Source: Myrica gale
Taxonomy: Eukaryota > Streptophyta > Magnoliopsida > Fagales > Myricaceae
Reading direction: 5' to 3'
Assembly: GCA_963930655.1 (NCBI GenBank)
Contig: OZ005607.1
Location: 14,152,874 to 14,216,873, forward strand
DNA: 64,000 nucleotides
The position numbers and the translations under genes were made by a program. This document shows, piece after piece, positions 11,175 through 22,010 of the stretch; positions within the stretch are counted from its first letter, which is position 1, and the number at the start of each line of letters is the position of its first letter. The notes under the pieces were generated by a model. The model searched no databases. It was not told the origin of the DNA and saw only the letters and a list, made by a program, of their open reading frames with translations.

Positions 11175-13690
11175 ATTTCCTCCCCCTTCAGAAGACCTTG
11201 CCCGCAAGGTGAGTAAAATCCACACTTAACTTATGGTGCTATACCCATTCCACATCATCCGCTGATAAGCCGTACCATTTGACAAGTAACTCAGTAGCAA
11301 TCTGATCTTCTCACTTCTTCATCCTTCTTTCTAGGACAACTTCTAGTTCTAGTCACCAAACACCACTGTTGACGAGCAGTAAATTTTGTAGGGATGTGTT
11401 ATGATGGCCAATTTTTTGCTTAAGTTCTGACACATGAAACACAGGATGCACTTGCGTCATTTCGAGAAGCTCCAATTTATAGGCGACCGAACAAATTCTT
11501 GCCAAAATCTTAAACGGTCCATAGAACTTAGCGTTAAGCTTAATATTTTGGCGTTGTACGACGATATGTTTGCAATATGGCTGCAATCTAAGGTGAACGA
11601 AATTGTCCACTTCAAAACTTCTTTCAGTACACAACTTATCAACAAAGAGCTTCATACTATGTTGGGATTCCTGCAAGTTGTGTCAGAGGAAGGTTAGAGT
11701 ATCATCACGCTCTCGTAAAGCATCCTCCACAGCTTGTACAGCTATCTCACCCCCGACATAGTATTGAAGCTTAGGGGCACTGTAGCCATAGACAACCTCG
11801 AACGGTGTTAGTTTGCTAAAACTGTGATAGCTTGTATTATACCAAAATTCCTCCAATGGCAGCCATTTGGACCAGTCTCTGGGCTTATCTCCTATAAAAC
11901 ATCGTAAGAATTGCTCCAAACATTTGTTCATAATCTCTGTTTGGACATTGATTGAGGATGGTAAGCAGAGGAAAAACACAGCTCTGTACCTTGCAATTGA
12001 AACAATTCTTTCCAAAAATTGATGTGAAAGTAGGATCACAATCAGTAGCAATTGAATGAGGCATCCCATGTAGCGTAAAGATGTTAGAGAGAAACACTTA
12101 GAGCTACTTTCGCCGAAGTATAGAGATGTGATAATTGCATAAAGTGAGCATATTTGGAAAGTCTGTCATCTACTACCAAAATCACAGAATAACCATACGA
12201 TAAAGGCAAACCTTCGATGAAATCCATCGAAATATCATTCCAAACTTGAGCTGGAATTGACAATGGCTGCAAGAGGCCTGCTAGATGTACATTTTCAATT
12301 ATATTCTTCTGACATGCGTCACATTCTTTCACAAAATTTCTCACATCCTGCTTCTGTCCCTTCCAATAGAATTCCTTGCGAACATGATGAAGTGTTTTGT
12401 AGTAGCCAGATGGCCACTAATGGGCTAAAATGCACGACATGAAGGATTTGGCCTTTTAAGGGAATATTTGAACCAATAAACAACTTACCTTTGTAAAACA
12501 AAAGACCTTCCTTTTCTGAATATTTGCTGGAATCCAATATTCCTTGCTGGAATTTTTGCCTCAATTCCATCAACTGTGGATCTGTTTCATAACTACTTAA
12601 TCCCTCCAACCACATGGTCATAGAAAATGTGATTATAGCCAAAGAGGCGTGGATCTGTTTCATAACTACTTTGTAATCCCTCCAACCACATGGCCATAGA
12701 AAATGTGATTACAGCCAAAGAGGTGTGGATCTGTTTCATAACTACTTTTTAATTCCTCCAACCACATGGCTATAGAAAATGTGATTACAGCCAAAGAGGA
12801 TTTGATTGAATGATTCTCTATCCTGGAAAGAGCATCTCCCATGACATTCAACTTTCCCTACGTGTACTTAACCTCAAAATCATAACCCAACAATTTAGAT
12901 ATCCATTTTTCCTATAAGGGGGTTCCAATACACTGTTCCAACAAAAATTTCAAGCTATGCTGGTTTGGATCAACCCTAGCGCCATTAGCAGAAATTTTTA
13001 AAAAAAATTAAGATGGTGGAACACCCAGTTAATCCTAAAAAACCCGTAAGAAATTTTAAGATGATGGAAAAAGGCCAATTTAACATTAACTCTAGCCTTT
13101 TTTGGATCAGCCCTAGTGCCATTAGCTTAATTAAGTGTCCTAGATATCCAATCTCAGAACACCGAAAACTACATTTTGACATTTTTCGCAAATAGGCTAT
13201 GTTGTTTAAGGGTAGATAGAACAATATCCAGGTTTTGTTTGTGCTACTCTAGGCTTGGGTTGTATACAAGAATATCATAAAAAAATAACAAGAGGAATTT
13301 GCGCAAATATGGCTTGAAAATATCATTCATTAAACATTGAAAGGTTGATGGTGCATTTGTAAGGCCAAAGGGCATAACAAGAAATTTGTAGTGCCCTTCA
13401 TGAGTATGAAAAGCAGTTTTAGGTATATATATATAGGGCAAACTCGAATTTGATGGTATCCGAACCTTAACTCCAATTTTGAAAAGATGGTGGCACCATG
13501 GAGCTCATCAACCATTTGAATAGGATATTTACCCTTAATTGTTTCTTGGTTGAGAGCCCTATAATCAACACAAAGTCGTCAACTTCCATCGGCCTTCCTA
13601 ACAAGGAGAATGGGGGAAGGAAATGGACTTTAGCTTGGTCGGATGATTTCAATTTTGAGCATTTCGCGGATGAGATTTTCTATTTCAGTT
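11175..13690 (-). mobile_element. Decayed Ty3/gypsy polyprotein region (RT-RNase H-integrase)
   Basis: Read on the minus strand the pieces occur in Ty3/gypsy order. Reverse transcriptase (about 13690-13240) has [12 protein letters not shown] and a degenerate catalytic box, FFYDILVY where FFDDILVY is usual. The RNase H start is at 13224-12985 (MSKCSFRCSEIGYLGHLI). The integrase zinc-finger end is at 12344 (CDACQKN), followed by the integrase core and the C-terminal region ending near 11353 (RFYGPFKIL-like, HPVFHVSELKQKIG). Several stops and frameshifts separate them, so it is dead. A polypurine tract (minus strand of 11176-11188) precedes a TGTTGTATG LTR start at 11175. A triplicated 73-76 bp segment interrupts it. 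No gag is seen; the 5' end is cut at about 13690. Confidence 0.85.
12576..12800. repeat. Three tandem copies of a 73-76 bp segment inside the gypsy element
   Basis: The block starting 'gtggatctgtttcataacta' begins at 12576, 12649 and 12725 and carries 'accacatgg' and 'agaaaatgtgatta' each time. It lies inside gypsy coding sequence; because the unit lengths (73 and 76) differ modulo 3, it disrupts the reading frame. Confidence 0.9.
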
Positions 13691-14893
13691 AAATTGCCTA
13701 CAGGTGAAATTGTTTCTATTGCCCAATCTGGGACTATCCATTTAACTCCTCATTTAATTCTTCACAATGTTCTTTTTGTCCCTCAGTTTAAATTCAATTT
13801 ATTGTTCATTAGTAAACTTACTACTGATCTCAATTGTGTTGCTATTTTTTTCTCAAATCTTTGTATTTTTCAGGACCTTGTCATGAAGAGGTTGATTGGA
13901 ACGGGTGAAGTTCGTGATGGACTCTACTACTGCAAATTTTCATTTGTCTCCGCTCTTTATTCCACTCACCTACCCTTTCCTCATTTATGGCACTCCCGTC
14001 TCGATCATCCCTCTATGCAATGTCTCCCTAAAACTTCTAATATTTCTACTGCTAATTTTTCTTATGATATTTGTGCCCGTGCTAAACATACTCGACTACC
14101 TTTTTTCTTTAAATTTGAATCAGAGCATAGTTTATTTTAATCGCATATATTGTGACATTTGGGGTGGTTATTCCACGTCTTTTCTTTCTGGTGCCTATTA
14201 TTTTTTAACTATCGTCGATGATTATTCTCGTCTCACATGAATTTTTTTAATGTGTTTTAAATCTGACACCTATAATTGTATAAAATCTTTTTTCCCTTAT
14301 CTGTACGCAATTTAATCACAATGTCAAGTATATTCATACCGACAATGGCCAAAAATTTCTTTCTCCTAAAATGCAACAATTATTTTCTGAGCATGACATT
14401 TTTCATGAAAAAACTTGTGTCGAGACCCCGCAACAAAATGATGTTGTTGAGCGTAAACATCGGCACCTCCTCAATGTGGCCGATGTCTTGGTTTTCATGC
14501 TCACCTTTTTAAATTTTGGGGCAAATGCATTTTAACTGCTACTTATCTTATTAATCACACCCCTCTCCTTAGTCTTCATAATCAATCTCCTTACTAACTT
14601 CTTTTTCATAAACCTCCTTCTTATGCTCACTTACGTATTTTTGGTTGCTTATGTTACGCTCACACTCTTTCTTCTCACCGTGATAAATTTTCTCCCCGTG
14701 CCACACGTTGCCTTTTTCTCGGATATCCTGCTCACCATAGTGCTTATCGCTTCTATGACCTCGACTCTCATTGGCTCTTTATTTCTTGCGACTTCACTTT
14801 TGAAAGAACATATTTACCCTTTTCATGATCATGTGCCTACATCCTTTCCTCTGGCCCCCTGTCCTCAACATTTTTTTTCGGATTTTTTTTAAA
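13691..14893 (+). mobile_element. Ty1/copia pol fragment (pre-integrase and integrase), frameshifted
   Basis: Plus-strand frames show copia motifs in order. A GAG-pre-integrase-like region (HLILHNVLFVPQFKFNLL, then LIGTGEVRDGLYY, then a degraded LWHSRLDHPS) is followed by integrase pieces: DIWGGYSTS, TIVDDYSR near 14205-14235, and a degraded TDNGQ and ETPQQN region near 14330-14450. The frame changes several times. It stops near 14893 with no reverse transcriptase or LTR after it. Its 5' end touches the minus-strand gypsy element. Confidence 0.85.
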
Positions 14894-16420
14894 ATGTAAT
14901 CTCGATCTTCATGTTTTTCATGTCGCAAAAGCCCAAGCATACTGTGTAGCCAGGTTACCAAGGCTGAACACAACCCTATCATTAGCTTCTGAGCAGTGGC
15001 GGATCCAGGATCCAATTTGAAGGGGGTCGAACACATAAGGCGAAATGACAAAAAATTCTCAACGTAATGTAAAAAGTGTCTTAGAGTTAAAATATCGAAA
15101 ATTAAGGATTAAAAAGCATTAAAAATTTTAAAATACACGTACATACTATTTGCTAAGACTGAAAGTGGCAATTAGATCCTACTAATTTGCATCTTATATA
15201 TAAGAAAATGATAGTTTGAGCAGCAGGAACTCCACAGAAATTCAAGGGCATGAAAATCCTAAACAAACAAAAATCAACTAAATAATTAATTCGGGACCCA
15301 AAAATATGAGTGAGTTTCTATTTATTTTGGAAAAAAATTACAAAATTAGAAATTTCTAGGTAGAAACCTCTATAGCCCTAAAATATCCAAACCAATTCGA
15401 TCTCATCCTCCAACAATTTCACAACTCACAAAATTTTAAACCCTAAAGCATTTTTAACATACTAAATAAATGAATTTTTCTACTGAATTGTAGAAAGAGA
15501 ATCTTGGATAGAGGGACATACTAAGGGTCGGAGGTCCAACAATTTTCAAGTGTAAAATCTCAAGTATCCTGCAAAAATTGAAACCGTCAAAAATCTAAAT
15601 AATGAAATTGAAAGAGAGCTGAGAGTCAAGAGAGATATACACTAAAATTTTCAGTATCAAGTACTACAAAAATAGTATGGACAAAAATAACTGAGAAGTA
15701 TTGCATTATAATTCCTATAGTATGAAGAATTTGTTGTTAACTATAAATTGCCCAAATTGTTCAATAAATTGCCAGTGTCCTATAGGCTGCCAGGGGATTT
15801 ACCATCATTAGTATTCAACTGCAAAGACATTAATTAGGTTTGATCAAAGCATTAGTTGCCTCACAATGTCCAGTTAAGATGCAAATATCAAATTGTCAAA
15901 TCTTCCACTCCAAATACTAAAAGAAAGATAAAGAGACATCATGTATAACTAAGATACACGTATACTCATTTCCAGGAAAAACAAAACCCAAAAGACTTGA
16001 TTTCTCTAGCACCAGATGGTCCAGGTCCACGTAGAAGGAGGTCCACATTTGCCAAGTAAAAACCATATGACGATTTCTCTAGCACCTTTAACTGGTAAAG
16101 GCTACTGGAAGTAGAGGCAATCAATACACACTTAAAACCAGGCCCTGCAAGCTTAAAACCAGGATTGGCCTTGGCCTATGGGGATCGGGCTCCCATAGGC
16201 CCATACCAACTTATAATTAAAAATAAAATAATTTTTTTTTACATATAGTAATTATTTTTGGCAGGTCCAATGGAGGGTCGCACCCCCTGAATCTGCCTAT
16301 GCTTCTGAGCCTCTTAAGAAACCTGTCATCGACAATGACATTGACGGCGAAGAAGAAAGTTCTCTGTTGTCATTATCTGCTTTTGAAGATGAAAAGGAAG
16401 AAGACTACGAGGAACCCTAG
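14894..16420 (+). pseudogene. Acidic open frame of unknown origin, split by a hAT element
   Basis: If the hAT insertion (14994-16301) and one copy of its 8-bp target duplication are ignored, one open frame crosses the site: ...AYCVARLPRLNTTLSLASE, then from 16310 PLKKPVIDNDIDGEEESS, then an acidic tail with SLSAFEDEKEEDYEEP and stop at 16418-16420. The Asp/Glu-rich C-terminus looks like a real protein tail rather than retroelement coding. I recognise no family. It could be the last exon of a host gene whose 5' part was lost or displaced by the neighbouring copia fragment, or chance open sequence. No start codon or clear splice acceptor is identified. Confidence 0.35.
14994..16301. mobile_element. 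Non-autonomous hAT element (1308 bp) with 8-bp target duplication
   Basis: The left end CAGTGGCGGATCCAGGA matches the common terminal repeat of plant hAT elements. The right end (16287-16301, ctgaatctgcctatg) is its degraded reverse complement. The 8-bp word cttctgag flanks both sides exactly (14986-14993 and 16302-16309); 8 bp is the hAT rule. No transposase coding was seen inside. Confidence 0.85.
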
Positions 16421-17471
16421 TGGCATTGCTACGCATGGAAGTTTACTAATATTTGAAAAGTTGCCGCGTGCGATTTGGAAATCTTGGTCGTTGTTGTTGT
16501 GTTTTTTCTCTTCCTATTCAATTCTTGATCCTCGTTCATCCTAACAGAGAATTTTGGGTCAAGTATTGAGTGCTGAGTGAGCTGAGTACGTGGAAAAAAA
16601 TAGTGACGTGGGCAAAGAAGCTAACGTGTGGGGCTCTGCCGTTAGGGGAGCAATTTTTGGGAGAATAAAAATTCAGTGATTTAAAATTAAAATTTTGAAA
16701 TCTAGTGACTATTTAATAAAATGGGGTAAAATTTAGGGACTAAAAATTGAATTTCTCTTCTACTTCTTTTCCACCTAATATGAGCAATGTCACCTTAAGG
16801 CAAAGGGTATAGCCCCTATAAGGTCACCCATCGCCCAAGGGGATGTTACTCAATCTGGGCACACCACTATCATGTTAGGGAGTGGCGTCAAGATCTAGGC
16901 TGCTCCACGCTAAATATGGGGACATCCCCTCCTGAGCGGTGGTGGCAGATCTCTCTGAATAATTCAATTCCTGCAGCAAATTAGAGAAGATGTCTATCCA
17001 ACAAATGCTGACCAAAACTTAAAACTGTATCCAAACAAGCCTTAAATTTTAAAAGGAGGTTCGGAAGAGCATTTCTCAGGTTCGGACACTTCGGCTTCGG
17101 AAAGCCGTTTGGTCCCCCGTATCTGCTTTCGCCCTCTTGCTTTCTCTCACTCTGCCTCTCTTCCTCTTTTTACTTTCTCTTTTTTTCTTTAGTTCGTTTT
17201 TGGCTTCGGAAAGCCGTTTGGCTCCTAACTTGATTTTGAATAGTTCAGTTCCAATTCTGTACTATGTATCCTTTGGATCTGAGCATTCCGGAATCTCAAA
17301 ATCGCTCACGTTATTTATACCCTTTTCTTGTTCTCTCGTCCTCCCTTTTCCTTTCATTTCTGCAGATCGCTCCAAGTCCGAGTGAAATTCCAAAGTGAGA
17401 AACTCTTCTTCAAAACCTCTGCTTTTTTAATCCAAAATTAGTGTTATCGAAGCAGCATTAGATAGGTATCA
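16421..17471. other. Intergenic region and shugoshin promoter/5' leader
   Basis: 16421-17040 has no recognised gene. 17040-17471 is CT-rich, contains a duplicated 20-bp hairpin word (see 17093-17221) and leads into the shugoshin ATG at 17472, so it probably contains the promoter and 5' leader. No obvious TATA box was identified. Confidence 0.4.
17093..17221 (+). promoter_or_regulatory. Duplicated 20-bp hairpin motif with an AACGG core upstream of shugoshin
   Basis: The exact word ggcttcggaaagccgtttgg occurs at 17093-17112 and 17202-17221. Each copy can fold as GGCTT-loop-AAGCC. Read on the minus strand each contains CCAAACGGCTT, which has the AACGG core of the mitosis-specific activator (MSA) element bound by plant three-repeat MYBs, although the flanks match the MSA consensus only partly. 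A G2/M role would suit shugoshin; this is inference. Confidence 0.4.
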
Positions 17472-20400
17472 ATGAAAGGTGAGAAAATGGCAAAGAGATC
17501 GTCCTTTGGAAGCATTATGAGGAAGAAACTATCCGACCTTACAAACTTACAGGTGCAACCCAAACTCCCCAGCCAAGACCAGAAGCCTTCGCTAGAGGAG
17601 GCCCACATTGACCAACTCGTAAAGGTACAATCTTGGCTCGCCCCCATGCCTCTTGATTATTTGTTATATGCGTCGTTGCTCTTACTGGATCCTGGGTTTG
17701 TTTCTGTTTTCGTTGTCTGAACCAGGAAAGAACGGCTTTGCTCAAACTTATCGCGGAGAGGAAGTATCCTTAGATTGTCCTGTCTATCTATATTTTTCTC
17801 TATCTTACTATCTCTGGTTTATTTTGTCTTCAGTTGCTGATTAAATAGTCATCTCGTGAACACTTTTAAAGCCATTGAGCTCTCTATGACTAATTGGGGT
17901 TATTGTAGGACGTTCCGCCTGGTTAGGGAAATTGAATACTTCAAGTAACGTACTTTGGCACACTACCTTTTTTTCGTTTCCATAGCTACTGTTATGAATG
18001 GGTTTCCTTTATTACATTATAACAGTAAAACCATTGAACGGAATGGAGCTGAGTTGCAAAAACTGCGAGTCAATCTTCAAAAGTTGCAGCTGCAGAATTG
18101 GAACCTTGCTCAATCAAACAGTCACATTTCAGCGGTAGGCCTCGTTTTTTTCCTAATATTCATCTCCCAATCTCATATCCAGAACTTTCTGATTCTCAGT
18201 GATAATGACCACCTTATTGCTGATTCTGCAGGAACTTAATTTAGGAAGAGAGAGGGTAAGTTTGTCTTCTAGTTCCAGTCCTTATACAAAAAATTAAGTA
18301 CATTGGTCGTGGGGTATTTGCTGCTCTCTTTGTGTTTAAATTCCCAACTCTGCTTATTTCAGGTCAAAGCCCTTCAGCACGAGCTTGTGTGCAAGGATAC
18401 ATTACTTAAAACAAAGAATATGGATCCTGAGGTTAGCTCTAACCTGTTAATCTCCTCTGTTAGTATGGAACCAAAAGAGTAACTTTGGCATGCTCCTATA
18501 TTACACGTTATACACACTGCTAAACAAGAAACTATCTGAAAATATTATGAAAGCTGCTGGAGTGTCAGTGCTAGAATATTTTCGGCTTTCACTCCTATAA
18601 TCTTTTTGTTTCTTAAAAAAAAGACATCTTGTACTTGCAGACTTCATGGGTAGGAGGGTGAAATCATAATGTCGTGCTAGTGTGTGAGTTGTCTCTCTAC
18701 CAGTCAAGAAATTGCTTTTTTAAGGCATTTCCCGATCCTAAGCTAAAGTGAGCTAAAAGGACTTCCAATAGGTTCAAAAAAATGAAAAAGTAACACACCT
18801 GATACTAAAGAAATTTTAATAAACATAGAATTCAGGCAATCTTATCTTTGATGGGGGGGCGGGGGGTGCTGCGTCTTATATTTTCTCCCACTTATAACTG
18901 TATGTTTGAAGTTTCTGTTCCTGTCTGGTTCATGCAACAGCGATTCCAGTTTTCATTGTAATGATGGTCTCATCCAACAGAATTTGTGTCACTAACTGAG
19001 CTAGTGGGTTTTGAGATGCAACTTCAAAATGTCACTCGTTCGATATAACCATCTTTTCTATTGGGATATCCACTTTGGTGTCACTTTTCATGGTCGGGCC
19101 ACCAAGTATCAGCTCTTACATCTCTTTGTTATTAATGCTAAACAAAATCTATCCTTCAAAGGTTCATCACTTCAAAGACGTAGTCAATACATACTTTCTC
19201 CTTAAACTTCTTCAAAGGGCCTATGTACAAATTCAGGTCCATAGTATCACTTTCTTGCAGCCTTTAGTCTACCATGTCCTCTTGAATACCCATGGCTAAT
19301 TCTAGAACTGCCAACTTGTTTCCATGGGGAGCCTATGACGGCGCACTTTTTGGCCATGATATTTCATACTGGGTTTGACATTAACAAGTGTTTTTGCAGT
19401 TTAAAAACTGCTATTCTCTAGGCCAACTACTGAACCTATGCAGATTAAGACCAATGCAGAGAAAGACAAGCCATTACATATTTCTTCTGTAAATAGTGAA
19501 TTTTGAGGTCTGTCTTTTTTCACTCATGGCCTTTGCCGAGGCATCTGCCAGAATTGTTGACCTCGATGTAACGCGGTGCCTTGTCACTGTTTTGCTTTAT
19601 CCCCTGGATAGAGTATATCTTAGAGCATATAGATTAACAAGTAGGATCCTTTACATACCTCATTCATGTCATTGAATTTAGTATCTGCAAATGTAGAAAC
19701 CTTAAATCCCAGCCTCCAAGCGTGTAGTTCATTACACTGCAGTATACACACTGTTATAGGTGAAGTATAGTGCATGCAAACTCTTACCTGAAGTAGGCTA
19801 GATTAAAGCCTAGGGAATCCCAGCATAACACGAAACTTCAGTAAACAGAATTAACCGAAGTCAGGCATGCAGCTTAAATGTGCTCCAACATTATTTTTTT
19901 GTTTTGTTGATTTACTAAGATATCTGCGTTTATTTGTAGAGGAAAACAGAGTTGAACCATGAAAAGACTGGCTTTCAGGTACGTCAGTTACTCCTCTTGG
20001 TTACGTTTCTGCTATATATTGTTAGAGGTCTTCCATATCTTCACCTTTCTATCATTTTGGCTCGTTTCTTCTGTTGGCCAAAGGAAGGAGAGGTGACAAT
20101 GGGGCTATCATCACATGAGATCAATAGTGAAGAAAAAGCTCATACTTGTAACAGAAGGCGCACTGCAAGAAGTCGATGTAATTTTTAGGACCGAAAACAG
20201 CTCTTAATTTTATTTTTTTGAATTTCGATACACAACATCTGAAGGGTTATAAACATATTGGATTTACCAATTACTTGCAGCTATGGGCCCTTCTACTACA
20301 CACCAGAAAGTCGTAGATAAAGAGAAGGTTGAGAACAAAAGGTTCGTTGGCATGTAACATTACATTCCTTAACTACGTTATATATCCCAGTACTCTGGAA

Positions 20401-21022
20401 ACCCTTGGCTAATAATGTCCCCTGTACATTTTAGATATTGATGTCGCAATTGTTGGATATTCCATGCCCTTTACATATTGTTTGATGTATACATCCAAAG
20501 CAATGCACAGAAATTTCTTCTTAAAAAGAAAAGAACAAATTATTGCAAGTTCTTTCCTGTATACGTGTCTGGATTCCTGCCGTCATGCCTGCTTCTACGC
20601 GTCAAGTGCTGTTAATAAGGAATAGGGTCCCTATTCTCCTAGTACTAATCATTATCTGTATGTATCCTTACCTCTTGAAAGGGATAAATTCTTACAAGCC
20701 TTCTTTTCCTTTGACCAGGCGTTGTTTGAGGAGGCAATCTGCGAGGTTTAAATCCCATGAGAGGGAACCTACAGAGAACTTATTTGAGATAGAAGATGCT
20801 ACACATCCAGTGAGTCAGTCACTTGAATGTTCCATGCATGAAGACCCTGTGCCATTGGATTCGTCCGTCATAATGGAAGAGGAAGGAGAAAATTGTGCGC
20901 CAAGAAATGAAGCACAACTACTGCAAAGATCTTCAATTGGAAGACCAGTACGCAAAGCTGTTGAGAAGGTTGAATCCTACAGGAAAGCTCCTATTAAAAT
21001 TAAAATGCGCAGGGCACAGTGA
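17472..21022 (+). CDS. SGO: Shugoshin, protector of centromeric cohesion
   Basis: Shugoshin recruits PP2A to centromeres and shields cohesin from separase in meiosis. Exons: 17472-17624, 17726-17763, (optional 17909-17944), 18026-18134, 18232-18255, 18363-18431, 19940-19978, 20084-20177, 20281-20341, 20719-21022. Without the optional exon they encode 296 residues, with it 308; both are in frame. The N-terminus has KRSSFGSIMRKKLSDLTN. The family coiled coil follows at about 52-130 (ELQKLRVNLQKLQLQNWNLA, then RVKALQHELVCKD). The basic SGO motif RRQSARFKSHEREPTENLF begins near residue 200. The tail ends SSIGRPVRKAVEKV...KIKMRRAQ. All are typical of plant shugoshins. A second ATG (17487) gives MAKRSSFG and could also be used. 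Plants usually have two paralogues; I cannot say which this is. Intron 18432-19939 is about 1.5 kb. Confidence 0.93.
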
Positions 21023-21719
21023 AGAGAATCTCTGTATTCTAATCTCTCTGTAAGAGTGGAACAGGAGTTTTTATAACTAAACTAACACATGTTCTGACAT
21101 CTGTGTCAGTATATGTTATCATATTGTGGTTTGTGAAAGTGTTGCTTGACATTGTTGTAAATGTCTATCATGTTATTGTAATTGTGAAACTGCTATATCC
21201 AAATGAAGAAATATTGACTATATAGTTTGACTTATCCAGTGTGGTGTGGAAATGCACTTCTTTTGATTGAATTACGTTTTACATACCACTATGTTGATCC
21301 TGGGAAGTGCTATAATTTGCACCCAACTACACAGAAGATCAACCGTGCATGCGCAGACTAGACCAATTCTGCTGCTGAAGACAACAAAGTTGATGTCTAT
21401 CTGTCTGGGCTGAAAATCGGTTAGCTGAATTATGTTTTTTCGTTGCAGCATTAGGTTTGTTTTTGGGGTTAGGGTGCAGCATTAGGCTTTCGTAGTTGTC
21501 TTTTCTCGATCCGAAGTTTCTGCCAAGGTGCATCTCAGTTGTATAAATCCCAAAACTGTCATGCAACCTCTTGGAAAATCCCATGACCCATGGAGCAACC
21601 ACATGGAGTATTTCGACCATTGTAATTTTAAGCTGAAGTTTGAATTATACTTGAACCGGATATCTTATCCAGATCTCTATTTGAATTCAAACTTAACTGA
21701 TTTCTCACCTAGGGATTCT
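21023..21719. other. Shugoshin 3' flank, no gene recognised
   Basis: The first 200-300 bases after the shugoshin stop are T-rich and probably hold the 3' UTR. The rest shows no recognisable coding signal; open frames at 21339-21620 (-) and 21528-21740 (+) resemble nothing known to me. Confidence 0.5.
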
Positions 21720-22010
21720 CTGTGTGAGATTCTCATTTAAGAAAATAAGCGTAGAGAGAAAATTCATTCGACATATTAGAGAATAGTCTCACAAAGAGAA
21801 CTTTATCTCAAGGCATCAAGGCTTCAATCTTTTAGCCTTGGATCTAAAGGGTGGAATTCACAAGGAGACTCTGGTAGCCTCCTAAACGACTTGATCATTT
21901 GTTGTGTTCGTGGATCATTGATTGTGGGATGTAAGACGAGCATCAATTCCTGCAAATTGGAGCTTCCGCACCAGGTATTTTAGATACCTGCTCCGTTTGG
22001 TAATCTAACA
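21720..22010 (+). mobile_element. Copia LTR end, inverted relative to the 1.2-kb copy
   Basis: Blocks such as 'gcatcaaggcttcaatcttt', 'tagccttggatctaaa' and 'ctcctaaacgacttg' are the reverse complement of blocks in 1236-1515. The segment ends taatctaaca at 22010, matching the TGTTAG...CTAACA ends of that LTR, but no primer-binding site follows. It is either a solo LTR or the right-hand LTR of a lost element. Confidence 0.6.
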
